This document shows, one piece after another, positions 1 through 12,829 of a DNA stretch of 64,000 bases. How positions within the stretch are numbered: position 1 is the first letter of the stretch; each line of letters begins with the position of its first letter. The position numbers were made by a program, and so were the translations under genes. Origin of the DNA: Oscheius dolichura (Eukaryota > Nematoda > Chromadorea > Rhabditida > Rhabditidae); contig OW051494.1 in NCBI GenBank assembly GCA_932521035.1, forward strand, positions 2,466,001 through 2,530,000. The letters are read 5' to 3'. Under the pieces are notes generated by a model. It was given only the letters and a program-made list of their open reading frames with translations. It searched no databases and was not told the DNA's origin.

Positions 1-3000
1 GGATGAATGCCTCTAGACGGCAGCCGGTCATCAATAAAGGCCGGAGTTGTACATTATGATAAGGGGGAACGGGAACGTCATTCATCTTCGGGTTGGGGTG
101 GCGCAGCCAGCACATTATTCATCTCGGAGGGGTCGAGACATTCTGGCCTCCGGTGGCCGCCGGTCTGTTGACACTCCCTCGAGGAGAATTTGTCTTGTCC
201 ATTTTGGGGTGGTCACTCTCTTGTCTTCTCATTTAAATTTCGACTCTACGACCCGGGAGAGATAGGAAGAGAACAAGTAGAAAGAAGAGAAGAAGGTTAG
301 GGATTGATTGATCTGTTACAAATATTCCCCCATGTTCCTTCATCAATCTTCCAATCTCATCACCATCTTCTTTTCTCCCTTCAGTTTTCTTCGCTCTTTG
401 GGCACACAACCACTTCCCCTCTAGCCTTTCTATCCTCCTTTGGGCTGATATTCAGCTCTATTCAAATTTCTTTGATTGCTACTATCCCAATCGCCTCCTC
501 CCTGAAAATATACAGACACAGCATTATTTCTTCCGGTGTTTCTAGCTTTTTGAGAGCGTTTCTTGGAGGGAATCCGTGGCGTTTTCTATTATTTCCAATT
601 CTACAACTTCTTGAGCAATATTCTTGACTACTTTGACCCCAAGAAGCCTTTATCCCGACTCGGCCGTTATCTCTTTATTCTCCTTTTTCCCCTTTCCCTC
701 TTCCTCTCCCACCCGGCTCGGCCCCAACCCAGTCCCGGTTCTTATCTTTATGCTCTGGTATTCTCCACAGACTCCCCTTTCCCACTCTAAAACAGCTTTA
801 CCTCCATTTGGTCCTGGGAAGTGAGCTATAACTCCCCTTTCGGCATCTCTGCTGCGACCAGTTCAAAATTTTCCCTCTGCCCCTTTACAATCTACCAATT
901 TATTGAAGGGGAAGATAGTAACGAGCACTTTCATAACAGCAGAAGATAAGAAATTGGGAAGGATCTCGCTCTCTGGTGAATCTCCCCATTTTGAGCCTCC
1001 GGGCCGGCCTTCCTTCCATTTCTCCCATTTTTTTGTTCCAATCAACAAATTTCCAATTCTTTATAAAGAGAGTGAAGTAGTGTGTTCCCTAGATGGTATT
1101 ATCCCAATTTGCCCGATACAGTAAGAGCATTGCGTCACTAATCTCCTGGTTAATCAGTATATGGCCACCCGAGCCAGTTATCCTCTCCCAACCGGCTCCA
1201 TCTCCCCATCTTGTCTCCCATCTCTGACCCCATTATGATTACCGGTTACATGACAAATTGTTGTCACTACTGGCTACCGTACCCGGCTAACTGATATCAT
1301 TACTCACTGTCGACTTCTTGTCGCTTTGAATAACGAACACCAAGGGCGATCAGATCAGCCGATGCGATGATACTGGCCGAGGGGCGCCCTCGATACTTTT
1401 CAACTCCCTTCCCCCTCTTACTGTAGCTTTTGTCTTAATTAAGAGAAGAAACTACAGTAAGACGGGGGATGTTTTGATGGGACTAGAGATGCCGCCGGTT
1501 ACGTCGACGAGGGATAATCCGCCAGACTGTGGCGGAAAGAGACCGACTTCGTAAGATGATCGATTGGATTACGGTAGAGTAAAAGGACGACCGACGGCGC
1601 CCCGGGGTATGTGACTCGAGGTGACAGCGAATGGCATCGGGGAGAGGAAAAAGAGACGGGAGGCTAGGGGACAAGAAAGAGAACGGGGCTCTTTTTATGT
1701 TGAGGAAACAGGGGGACGATGGCAGGGCGAGATAGGGGGAAAAGGGGGACGGGAGACGAACCGTAGCTGGGTTATTTCGAAGAAAATCACTTTGAAAGTT
1801 TGCCTTTGGTCCAAATTTACGAATCCGTCTTTTCTCGACTCCAAAAAACAGTTCCAACGGAGCAGCGACATATTGCCCCGGAAGCAGAGGTCAGACTAGG
1901 CCGAGGCTGCATTTTTATGCTCGAAATCCCTAGTTGAACATCTCCGTTCAACTACCTGTACCAATTTGGGAACAGGAATTCCAACCTTTAAGACGGTAGA
2001 GCGCGATATTGCCTTCTCGGGCAAGAACAGAGCACCCAAAACTGGCAGTACGTCGTTCTCCTTGTTGTAACCTCCAAAACATGGTTCAAAAAAATATGTG
2101 GCTACCTGAAGAAATACTCCAGCTCTTTTGTCATCCGTTCACAGGGGGTTTTGGTCTTCTAGATAGTTTTCTTGACCAAAAAAGCCTCGAGTCCCTGCTT
2201 TCCTCGGAAACAATCGGAGATGCCGTTCTCTTGTTTTTGCTCGTCTTTTCTATGGCTCATCTATTTCTATCGACTATTCATTTTGTTACTATTTTTGGCA
2301 TTCTGTGAATCCTTTAAAACGTGTATCTTGAGTCATGCCCCTGTCCTCCGTGCAGTTTCCCCCTTCTGGCTGATCACTTCATTCCTCCCCTGCCCGGTAA
2401 TCAGTCACGGACCTCTCGTAAAAACAAAAAAAACATTGATCTATTAGTTGCGTTCTGGGGAGGTCTCCTCCCTGCCCCTGTCTATTGGCGGTACGGTAAG
2501 AAGCTACTGGCCATGTGCCAGCGTGATCCATCACTGTCTTTTAGCAGGCGCATACCGCTTGTGTTGTGTAACAAACAGACACACGGTGAGAGGGGGGCAC
2601 CGGGGGATGGACGGGGAGAGACGAGAGGGGGACGATACATGGGAAGATAAATTAATACTAGGGATCTTCTATTCCCAAGGCGACACCCCGTCCTCCCCCA
2701 GCCTTATCCAGTTAGCCAAATTAAAGGTGTCCCCTCTCTGGCGGCCGGCCGGCGTATCTTATCTTCTGTCCCCTCATCTCTCCTCTTCAAATTGTGTCAT
2801 CATAAAGATAATTATGCCAATAAAATGTATCTAAATGCCGCTATCTATGGCCGATCCCCCTGCCATTTTTCGTGTGCGTGTGAGAGACAGCGGCATAATG
2901 CTTTCTGGAGCCAATTAGATGGGTCAGAGATACCCTCTCGATACCTGGGTGAGATAACATTGGCAACGTGTACAGAAGAATGGGCAGTCTTGTTAGATTA

Positions 3001-3875
3001 CAGCGAGTAACAGAAAGAATCCAAATAAAGTTATGGGGGAGGGTAGGCCTGCCTTGAGGGTTGTAGGGCCGAGCCTGCCGCAAAGACAAGGGGAAATTGC
3101 CCCGGAGACTTTCGAGGCCGGTGGAGCAGAGACTGTGAAGGCTGGGACGACCTTACACGGTCCATGGGAATTCCTTTCGTGCATTTTTTTTTTATTCCGT
3201 GATCTGATTCGAAAGTAGCTAAAGGTGACTGGGTGGCCTGTCCAACAAGGACTAGCCGGGACCAGGACTGCTCCTCTCCAATCGCGGCTTCTTCACCTGG
3301 GCATCCTTTTCTTCCTGCATCTTCCACCTATCGGATGTTTATTTGGGAAATAATTCTTCCTCTAATTTATGCGAATCCTGGCCAGGTGTCAAAGGGTGCC
3401 CCACAATTGGGACGATGAGCCATCCTCCTCTTTCCCCATTCAATCATTCAGTTCTTTCACCTATATTTCCCACCAGTCCCTTCTTTTTTCCACTATCCCC
3501 TTTGGCTTTTTCCCTCCCTCCCCTCTCTCTCCCCCTCTCTATCCTCGCCCCATCAAAATGACTAGTCTTTGCGGTCCCCGAGGAGTTGCATCTGCTGACT
3601 GCTCGCTGACAGATGAGCACGGCCCGGTTGCCTCGAGATTTATGGCCGTTGATGGTCTGCTTACAATCCGTCCGTCGTCCATCCGTCGGCGGCGGGTTGC
3701 CTTTTTCCTCGGGAGAACAGTTGTTCTCGTCCTCGTCCTCGTCCCTCTGCCCCGTCACAATACGCATCCTCTTCTAAAAGAGAAGCGCCTGTTCTCGCTC
3801 TCTCTTGTCCATCTCTGACCGGGCAGATCCAAATATTTGGAGCCAGTGGGGAGGAGGAGGAGTTACAGAGAGAAC

Positions 3876-3898
3876 GGGGGGGGGGGGGGGGGGGGGGG
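3876..3898 (+). repeat. Poly-G tract, 23 consecutive G
   Basis: An uninterrupted run of 23 G on the + strand, directly visible. Tracts this long can form G-quadruplexes; in C. elegans comparable G-tracts need the FANCJ-type helicase DOG-1 for stable replication. The exact length in an assembly is uncertain for homopolymers. Confidence 0.95.
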
Positions 3899-5659
3899 AC
3901 AGTCTCTACTATGTTTTGAAATATGAGAACAGATGAAAAATGAGCTGGCCCGGTAATTTATGACAGCCGTAAACGACGGTATTTTTGGGTTTTTGATCTC
4001 AGGAAGAGGCACGATTCCCTCATAAAGGGGTCGCTGCCAACCAGAATGGAAGACGTCCTCTTTTCTCCTAGAATTCTGTACAGATGACAAATAACCGAAG
4101 AATACTGTAATTTGAGACAATTTGGCTCCATGAAACTCATCCTCCCGGTTCATTTGAGGAGGCGGCACTTTGAAATCAGGCGAACTTGTCCCATTTTTGT
4201 TTTGATCTTCCGGTTCTTTTCGGGTTAAACTCCAATTGAAGGGCTTTTTCCAAAGAATCTTTATGTTTTTTAACACAATTACAGTACTCCCGAGAGCAAA
4301 ATAAGCCAAACAAGATCATAACCGGGCTCTCAAAGTCCCTAATAACTTGACACGGCCTCTGGGACCCTTTGCTCCTTGACTTTTGAACAGTTTATCCTTT
4401 CATCCCTCTGCCTTGGAAAAATTCGGTCTGCTGGCTGTTTCGGACCAGGTTTCGATTGGAAAAATAAGATAACGGTAGAATCTTTCAGTTGAAAAAGACG
4501 GAAGAACCGCCCCGGTGGGAGAAATTGGGTCCTAATCCTCCCGGCTACCGTTCCCATCCCTTTTTCTATCTCTTTCTAGTTTTAGTCCTCGTCCCCTCCC
4601 TCCATTTTTTGTGCCCCTTCTCATTCAATCAATCTGCCCCCTCCTTGTTGTGTGTGTGTCGGTATCATCCCCAGCAGTGGCCATAAAAACGTCGCGGGCT
4701 TCGTGGGATTGTAGCCAAACGGGTCAGTCATTTACCCCGCGATGATATTACCATCCCCTATTCATCTCGTCTCCTTATTAGAGTCACATTCCCATCGTAT
4801 TCCCCCTCAATAAGAGACCCCTTTCCCATTTTTTATGGTAGAGTGGCCTCTCTTGTGGTTGGCAACATTGATATTTGATATCGGGGCCGGGCGACGTGGA
4901 CACTGGGGCTGATAACGGTGACCGGGGCACTCACTACCAGGATTAGGCTCCTACGCTCTCTGGGTTGCATTCCCCCGTTTTTCTTCTTCTCCTTTTTCTC
5001 CCCCAGAGGGTGACAAATTCTCTTCGCAGTGGAGACAGCTGCCGCTGCTGATACCTCTGATTTACTGGGCCAAAGGGGACGATTTATTTGTTGTGTTCTG
5101 GGTATTGGCAACACACTGACCCGGAGTATAAACGACTCCGGGCAGATCACTTTTACAATCTCCGCTGTCCTCTTCTTGTTCCCGTGTCCGCTTATCTAGT
5201 AGCTACCGTTTCAAATGAGCCGTGCCGGGGACAGTTCCGGCCACGCTTGACTTTGAACTCATCCAGGCAGAGGGGGACGCCGGGCTCGCGTCACTCGTCT
5301 TCCTCTCAATAGGGTTCACTTTTCCCTAGATAGTTGAAAACTTCCCGCCCTCCTCGTTAACACAGTTGGCTACAATGGTCCTGTCACCTAGTCCTCACTT
5401 GGGACCGGGGAGATTGGGACAGGAACTGTTGTACGGGGCTTCCTTGAGCCACTGTATGCTGATCTTCCCGATCGGGAGACAGACTCTCCTTGGGGTATAG
5501 TGGCTGTCACCAGAAATCCCAGGAGTTGTTTAGAATACCATATGTATAACATGGCAGACTATAACCGACCCCAAAACCTTCAACCCTGGTCTCGAAGCAG
5601 CCGGCTTGCACAGAAGAGGCACGCTTCTAATCCGATTAATTTACCTTCCCATTAGTTCC

Positions 5660-5662
<3 letters not shown>

Positions 5663-5692
<30 letters not shown>
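5663..5692 (+). repeat. GA dinucleotide microsatellite
   Basis: About 15 perfect GA units in noncoding sequence. No associated gene was found. Confidence 0.95.
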
Positions 5693-5693
<1 letters not shown>

Positions 5694-7422
5694 CTATTTT
5701 CAGCCTCCGGAGTCTTATTACTGACCATAGAAGCCGCAGATAAGGCCATGGGCAGGCGAGGCAGGGCTTACAAGGCGCGGCCGGGTCCACTGCCAAACCA
5801 ACGGGAATTTCTCTCAATTGGTAACACAAGGAGAAAAAGAGTCGCGTCTTTTCCCACGCCTAGACCAATTTTTCCGTCTTCTTCTTTTTTGGAAAAGACT
5901 AGAAGTCTTCCTTTTGCGAATTACTCTGTTGTCTAGGACTGGTCCCCCTGCCAGAATGAGAGACATTTTCGTCTGCTCTCCGACCGATGACTCATCCCCG
6001 ACATCAAAGCGGCTGAATAGAATGAAACATCCCCGTCACTACTACTACTGCTACTGTTAGTAATGTTCCTTCTTTGGTATTCGTCTGCCCAATTCCTTGC
6101 CCTGTCCAAGAAAGAGGGGGAGATGCCCCTCTTTGTTTGTGTCGAATCCTATTGGTAAGATGCAAATACACGTGGTAAATGGGGGGGACCCCCGCCGCCG
6201 CCGTACGGTGTGACCCTACCGCCGGGGGCGGAGCCTCACTTTTCGACACTCGTAAGCGCGAGGTAAGCTCTCCGACTTCGGCTACAGGTATCCAGTTTTT
6301 GGCGAGGCTCTCCTCCCTTCTATTTTCCTCGGTTACCCATAAATTCCGGGGAGATGCTGATCGTTAACCTCGGGGGCCGCACTTTTGATAAAATATGAGG
6401 GGCCGAAAACGTGGTGCCCTTCCTATAAAGGAAAATTTGTGCCCCTGTTCGACCACAAACATGTTTACGCCCCTGATAGAAAAGTGCCCTTTGGGTTGCC
6501 CCCCGGCCCCTCTGACTTTTCCCCGGACAACTGTTCCCCTGCCCCCATTTGATTCAAAGTGCAAGTCTCTTCCCTTTCCCTCCCAAATTCGAGGTTGTTC
6601 GACCTGTGGCCGCGAGATTATCCCTCAGTTTGGCATAAGCTCGTTGTTACAGGCAGAACATACCGAGGATACCGTATTCCATCCGCCTTGTCCCCCCCAT
6701 CCTCTCCCTGTTATCTCCTTTTTCAGATAGAATTTCGTCTATAAAATCAGGATGCTAGGAATAAAGGTAAGTTCTCCCCCCTTGTAAAAGAGTTAAAAGT
6801 GGTCCTCCTCCTCCTCGGTGTCTGCGTCTCCGCCAGCTCGCCTAATGCCTCTGCTAATGTTGCGAATAGCGTCGTGCGCTGATTTATGACTGTACATTAT
6901 CGAACCGAATCTTTGGGGGCCGATCGTAAAACTCATCGATCGATTGCTTTTGAGAGGGGACAGGGCAGAGAAGAAAGAGACAAAAGGAGCTGAAGGAGTA
7001 GGCCAAGTCTCCTCGAATTGAAGGCAATTTCAGCGAAGAGGTGAGAAGCCTGGCAGACCGGGCTTTACTTCAGAATTTGGGGATGTCGTCGACCCAGAAT
7101 CTTCAGAAAGTCAAGACGAATCGAACCAGCCTGACTGGACTGTAGAAACACTGCCTACTTGTTCCCAGGAAGGCTTAGCCAGATCTAGGCCAAGCTGGGC
7201 CAGCTGGATCATTATCGGTCGCCTTTGTATCTTATGCTCCGGCTGCCACATCCCCATTCCCCCGGTTTGTATTTTATTTATTAGTTTCCAGATTGTTTGC
7301 TGATAGACAGTGATATCCTCCCGGGCCGCCGAGTTCTCCTCGCATTCTCCGTTCCTCTGCCCCTTTACCGCTAAATGAAACGATAAACTTTGACAGATAA
7401 AAAAATTTATGTGGATCATAAT

Positions 7423-8344
7423 CTATCTCAACCGAGCCCTAATCACGTCGGACAGCTGCTTGAATACATAACAAGTCACGTCGCCGACGGTCTCCTGGCA
7501 GAATCGCTCTGTATTCGTGATGTAGGAGAAGTCTCCCCGGGCACAAATCACATTATACCGACCCTCCAGTTTGGCTTCCGCTTCTGTTTGGATCCTCTTC
7601 TTGGCTACCGATGTCACCCGGTCCATGTTCTGAAATGTACTAATACTTTATTGTAGGGGAGAGGAAGCTTTTAGCATTTTTCCGACAATTTCTCTGAACT
7701 CGTCCCTTCTGCCAGCCACTGGGTCGCCCCGGCCGTTTCGGCCACCAATCTCTTTCAGTCACTCGGCTCGGTAGTCCAGGTGCCCGCACCCGTACACCCT
7801 TGGCATTCCTCTTCTTATTAACAACTACTTCAAATTGCCATATCTTCATCCTCCCAAGGCTTTACAGGCACCGGGGCGCGTCCTCCCCTACCTGGATGAT
7901 GATCTCCCTCAGTTCTTCGCTGTTACACTTGGCGTCTACTTTGACCACGTCGTCGAGAACGTCTCTCTTCAGCCGAAGAGACGTCTAAATCCCTTCTTAT
8001 TATTAAAATTTAAAATAATCTACCGTTGGCTCCAGAGCAAAGACGTCCTGGTTGACAATATAGGTGCCATTACTCAACGGCAGCGCCAGCTCCCTCTTCT
8101 GCCTATTCATTTTCCTACTACAGCCACATGATGGACAACAGGAAGTCTAGAATACTCTCCATGCTCTTTTACTGTTAAAATGACAAACCGCCTCTGGGGA
8201 AGGGCACGGCTGAACTGGAGGGCAGACAGGAGTCGACTGGCATACCGGCGGTGGGGGGCAGGGCGCCGAGCAGCCACATCCACCTCCAGATGAGGGGAAA
8301 AGGAAGCCGGTGACTTGTAAGGGTAGAAAGAGGAGAAATAACAT
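7423..8344 (-). CDS. Ground-like (GRL) secreted protein
   Basis: Four-exon gene: 8344-8189, 8098-8024, 7984-7892 and 7629-7423, all phase 0 with GT-AG junctions, giving about 176 residues. The N-terminus is a hydrophobic signal peptide (MLFLLFLPLQVTG) followed by a Gly/Cys/Pro-rich stretch (GGGCGCSAPCPPPP, PVCPPVQPC), typical of nematode hedgehog-related ground-like proteins. The last two exons encode the Ground-like domain: CNSEELREIII, AKKRIQ, then YNVICARGDFSYI, FCQ and DVTCYVF with its conserved cysteines. These proteins are exported from epidermis and related tissues to cuticle or apical matrix; the precise role of this one is unknown. The third intron is long (262 bp) and holds half of a dispersed foldback repeat. 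The family call is secure; the acceptor of exon 2 was chosen to keep frame. Confidence 0.85.
7779..7805 (+). repeat. Half copy of the foldback repeat family
   Basis: GTGCCCGCACCCGTACACCC followed by TTGGCA matches one arm of the foldback elements at 18758, 34435 and elsewhere. The partner arm is not seen nearby. It lies in intron 3 of the Ground-like gene. Confidence 0.65.
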
Positions 8345-9102
8345 GAGGAGAGAAGGGGGAGACTATACTGGATTGACTTGGAAATGGGTCAACGAAGGCA
8401 GATTAGGCAGCTCATTGTGGAGGGAGAGAGGGATCAAGGGGGGCGCGGGCAGTGGAACGAGTCCAAAAGTCCTCTCCTCTATTGAGAAAGGGGAACGGGA
8501 TCGAAACTGGTATTCTATTTGAATTGGGAAGAAATCTAGACAATTGAAATTAACAGACAACGAGAGTGTTGGTTTGTTTCCTTCCCATATTCGGGGCATT
8601 TCCTCCTTTGGACGTGAGAAAGTCCCATATCTCTCATTGTGACCAACCTGAATACTTCTAATTATTCTATTTATCTATAAATAAATTGTCTATCAATCCC
8701 GGATGTCCTTGTTCTCCCACCTATGGATAATCAGTCTATTCAACTTGGACAACCCACGAGGAGGCATAATCTCAGCTTATTGTACTCCCATACTATAATA
8801 ATAGTAAAAAACTCATATTATATTCCTTTAGTGAGCTGTGACCACTTTTCCTCTTTTTATAAATTTTGAGATCAAATAGTTGCATCGGAAATGAACGAGC
8901 CATTATTAGTAACCTTTGAAGGCCACCTGGTAACTGATGAATGGCATCAAAGCATAGAATTTTTAGTTTACCTATTTGTATATTAATTTTGTAAGCTTTC
9001 AATTGCCATAAGAGCCTCTAAAAAGGTAACCTTGTGATTTCCTCAATTTCCTATCATTTCCTCGATGATGTTCACTTCTAGTACAACATCCAGTATTCAG
9101 AC
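8345..9102. other. Intergenic region with trans-splice acceptor
   Basis: This stretch separates the divergent Ground-like (-) and chemoreceptor (+) genes and must carry both promoters. No TATA box stands out. GTATTCAG ends at 9100, two bases before the chemoreceptor ATG, a good candidate acceptor for a spliced leader. Confidence 0.5.
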
Positions 9103-10224
9103 ATGGATCCTCCACCGCCTGCTCTTCCTCTCGGCCAATTCATCCTTATGGGGTTTTCTTGGATCAGTTTCTACCTCTATATCCAGCTAATTATCGTTAT
9201 TTTGAGGAAAGAGCGCCTGAACACGAGCCCCTTCTATATGATACTTGTCTATTGTGTAAGTTACTCCTTCTAAAAAAATAAGAATAGTAAAACCTACAGA
9301 GCATCAGTGAATTTGCAATGTTCTTCCACATTGAACTGGTCATGAGACCGAGGAAGTTCCGCTTCCTCTCCATTTTCAACTCTTCCACTCCGCAGTGGTT
9401 TGCCTACTACTCCTATTTCCTTTCTGCATATTTTCGAACAATTATGCAGTTGAACTATATTCCAATGGCTGTTAATCGTTTCACAGCCTTTGCCACACCG
9501 TTCTATTACAAGAAGGTTCTAAAATTAATAACAACTCGTCACCACTCTTTAGATCTGGAAAACACGGTATATTGCCTATTATACCTGTGTACTCTGGATA
9601 TTTGCTTTGATTATAACATTGAATATGTTTCTATGGGAGGATATAAAAATGGAATGGAGCATTTTATCAACTGGGGTTATGCAAACCTTAGCCAACCGCT
9701 ATTTCTATGTAATTGCCTCTTGCAATCAAATAATACAATGTTTCAGCTCGATGCTATTGTTTCCACTACAGTTTGTACAGTATCATGTTTTATCTGCATC
9801 ATTTTATATTCCCTAGCCGCGTGGTATTCTTCAAAAAGCAGACTACAACACTCAGCACAAATTGAAAAAAAGCTTTTTGGTTGCTCGGTGCTTGCGACAG
9901 TACCTCTGCTTGTAGAGTGCGCTAAAAGCTTAGTATTACTCTGGGCTACTATCACAAATAACCGCGATATGCTGGTGTTTCTAACAGAATTTTGGTTCGT
10001 TCTTTATAACATAGGAAAACATAAAATCCTTTAGGTTCTATTGGACAGAATTCATGACCAGCACGCAATGTTGGTCCGTTATTTTGGTGACTCCATATAT
10101 CAGGAAGCTGATTATTGCTCTAGGAATTTGTGGAGTATTTACACGGCATCATAATCAAACTAATCCGATTATTTCTCTTCAATCGTCCAACCGATCTACA
10201 AATCAACAAAACCATCAACTCTAA
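9103..10224 (+). CDS. Nematode 7TM chemoreceptor, Srg-superfamily (Srv-like)
   Basis: Exons approximately 9103-9255, 9300-9515, 9552-9708, 9747-9988 and 10029-10224, with 37-45-bp introns. The ATG lies two bases after a TATTCAG acceptor. The product (about 320 residues) has seven hydrophobic segments: the first begins FILMGFSWISFYLYIQLIIV, and the third ends in NRFTAFATPFYYKK, the NRF.A...P pattern at the inner end of TM3 in nematode serpentine receptors. Next come a WKTRYIAYY loop, two further membrane segments, an intracellular SSKSRLQHSAQIEKKL loop, and a last segment leading to PYIRKLIIALG. The final junction (donor inside an FW codon pair) was chosen because it restores the last membrane segment; reading through instead stops at 10034. 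Likely a sensory receptor in chemosensory cilia. The superfamily is firm; assignment to Srv rather than Srg or a sister family is uncertain. Confidence 0.82.
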
Positions 10225-10228
10225 AGAA

Positions 10229-10246
10229 ATAATTTATTTCAAGAAA
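10229..10246. terminator. Shared bidirectional poly(A) region
   Basis: An A/T-rich near-palindrome, AAATAATTTATTT, lies between the chemoreceptor stop (10224) and the mat-3 stop (10269). It offers AATAA-like signals on both strands for these convergent genes, which are 44 bp apart. Confidence 0.45.
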
Positions 10247-10268
10247 GAAAGTAAAAATTCTGCCCGTA

Positions 10269-12603
10269 CTAGTCATCATATGATATATCTCCTTCGCCAT
10301 CTGAGATCTGCATGTCGGCTGAGACGTCCGTAACGCTTGAAACATTAACAATCCGTTGTTCTTCTTGATCCGTAACATCTCGAAGTATTTTGCGCCCTTC
10401 TTCAGCAATCTGCACACAAAGTAGATACTTACTAAAGAAAAAAGACTCACTGCTTCGTAGCCAAGACATCTTTGTGCATAGGTTTTCGCCTTATCCCATT
10501 CTCCTTTTTGACAAAAATGTTTAGCCAGAAATTGTACAATATATGGAATGTTATCATTAACTATCTAAAGTAAATAACATTATTCATTAAAAGAAAGAAC
10601 AACCTGGACCATATCTAGAGCTTTGAGATATTCTTCATAGGTTCGTGCTGCATTATCCATTAGTTGTTCTTTTTCAAACATTCTACAAATGAAAAATTAT
10701 ATGTTAATACTGATTTCTTACTTCGCCATATGCCACAAGGCCGTTCCTTCAACATCTCCATTCTTGTGGGCCATATTGAAACACTTTAATGCTTCTCTCC
10801 ATTTTTCCATTCTTTGATATATTAATCCAAGTGCAACTAGAATTCGAGAGTCAACAGGGCTGCAATTAAATAAAATGATGGACAAAATAAATTCATACCG
10901 GCATTTATGAGCTTCTTGATAGTAATACAAAGCGTAGCTACTCATTTTCAAAATATCATAAAGCTGCCCAAGTCCATACCATGCTCGGTACTCTTTATTA
11001 TCAATTTCTGTAAAAAATAATTTAGAAAAAATATAAAAATATCATACCAAGAGCTTTTCGGTAGGCTAGACAGGCAGCAGAATTGTTTTTCAGTTCAACA
11101 AATTCATGTCCAATGACGACCCATATGCTAGCTTGATTTGGGTTTAATCGCAAAGCACGCTGAAAGAAACGAACAGCTTGTTCGTGTTCTCCACGAATAG
11201 TATAATAATTTCCTAGAAAAATAAAGTAACTTATTTTAAAAAAATTACCAACCAACAATGTACGCTGTTTGCCATTCAAATTTATGTGTTTTATAGAAAG
11301 AATGTGTTAGCGATGTCAATGCAGTTCTTTCTGACTGAATGGTAAATTATATAAAATGAAAAGAAAATAACTAACCATACAAAACAGTGAATCACAATAA
11401 AGATTCATCTCCTCTATCCTCAGTGGATCCAACTCGTGTAAATTTTGGAAAAGTTCAATAGCTCGTTCATGTTCTGATTAGAAATTTGTAAATTATTTGT
11501 AAAAAAAACAAACCTAACATTCTATCTGCCATAGCCGCTTTGTGGGAAATAATCATAGGAACTTCTGGAAATCCGCGATTTATTAATTGTTCTATTTTAT
11601 CCGTTGCATTTCTAAGCTGTAAGATTACAAACATTACATAAATAAAGGAACCTGTCGTAATTGAAACGTTTTAAGGCTAGAGATGTGAACCAGTCTGGCA
11701 TCCACGTTGTTGCATTTATTTTTGCTAAATCGGCGACGGCTTGAATATCTGTGGGCTCTTGTAATAGATCGACAATTTCTTCCCACGCTGCCCAAAGACG
11801 TGGCTCCATTTTTATTGCCCGCTTCATCGTTTCAAATGCTTTCTTGTTATTTCCCACGCTATTCTCTATTTTCGCCATTCTGAGACGCGGATTTGAACAT
11901 CAAACTAAAAACTCACAAATAAAACATGAACGCATCATACAGTCCCTGCTGAGAGCTATCTTCATAATCCTCATAAAGATCTTGTAGAAGTTCCGAAAAA
12001 TCATGCGTATCCTTATTTTCAGAACCAGCGGCAGTAATTGTGTGATCTATAGCTTCAGATTCGTTTTCAAGCTTGTTTTTAATGCACATCTAAATTTATT
12101 TATTATTTATAATAAAAATACCAACCAAATATCGGCCCCAAAAGTAAAGAAATTTTGTTACAGCGTTTTCTCTTTTAACATCACTAAGAAAAAATGTTGC
12201 TCGTGCAAATTCCTTCGTGTGGAACAGGCTTTTGCCCAATAATACTTTCCGATTTATTGTTGTTGCACGGAAGCCTGCCTGAAAAATACTATTTATAAAA
12301 AGAGGAGAACTACTTTTGTCCGAGACGCAACTGATTTTGCAGGTGATGAAGATGAAGCACTCGGTGAAATACACATATCACCTGGGCCCCATGACAATGG
12401 TAGAAAGGCTAATATTTCTGCAGCCCTGAAATCAATAACGATAACCAAATGCACACATACCATTTTACAGCATCTGTCATCATTCTTTCTTGACATTCTG
12501 TGATTAACCATTCGATTTGGCTTATAACACTATCCGAATCGATGGAGTCGCAAATATTCTTGGTGTTTAGTAGACTGGAGGTTACCAGACTAATGCTTGA
12601 CAT
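10269..12603 (-). CDS. mat-3: Anaphase-promoting complex subunit 8 (Cdc23)
   Basis: About 14 small exons on the minus strand, from ATG at 12603 (MSSISLVTSSLL) to a stop at 10269, separated by 35-60-bp introns. The product is a tandem TPR protein. The most diagnostic part (11279-11040) reads NYYTIRGEHEQAVRFFQRAL then LNPNQASIWVVIGHEFVELK and NNSAACLAYRKAL, the TPR 6-7 region of APC8/Cdc23. It is followed by EYRAWYGLGQLYDIL and further TPRs (LVALGLIYQRMEKWREALKC). The N-terminal half contains the conserved short helices (RATTINRKVLLGKSLFHTKE; DAFMFYL). The acidic tail ends DGEGDISYDD. In the APC/C ubiquitin ligase this subunit is a scaffold of the TPR arm and helps bind the Ile-Arg tails of Cdc20/Cdh1. 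The C. elegans ortholog is mat-3. Length and domain order fit the family. Confidence 0.92.
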
Positions 12604-12829
12604 TTTCTTAAATGATATGCTAAGTAAGCAACATAAAAAGAGCAACGTAAGAGAATAAGAGAAGAAATGAATCGAATAAATGAATAAGAACAATTCAAAT
12701 GTTCAAATGGCATGCACCTGCCCCAGCGCTACTTGTTCTGAGACCCCGGATTATGCACACTTCACTATATTCAGTACTAAATCTAACGAATAAAAACATT
12801 TATTGTATTTATTGGTTTTCATTGTCGTC
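12604..12829. other. Short intergenic gap between two minus-strand genes
   Basis: 226 bp between the end of the DHHC gene and the start of mat-3. It contains AATAAA-like sequence on the minus strand for the upstream DHHC gene and the mat-3 promoter. The closeness would allow an operon, but no SL2-type U-rich element was identified. Confidence 0.35.

Larger units (their letters stand above)
1..7422. other. Noncoding region, no gene recognised
   Basis: No reading frame here shows a recognisable domain, a plausible chain of exons or a start preceded by a splice acceptor. The open frames are short, overlap on both strands and are rich in Pro/Ser/Leu from CT-rich sequence. It contains a run of 23 G (3876-3898) and a GA microsatellite (5663-5692). 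It may be regulatory or intergenic sequence; an unrecognised fast-evolving gene cannot be excluded. Confidence 0.5.
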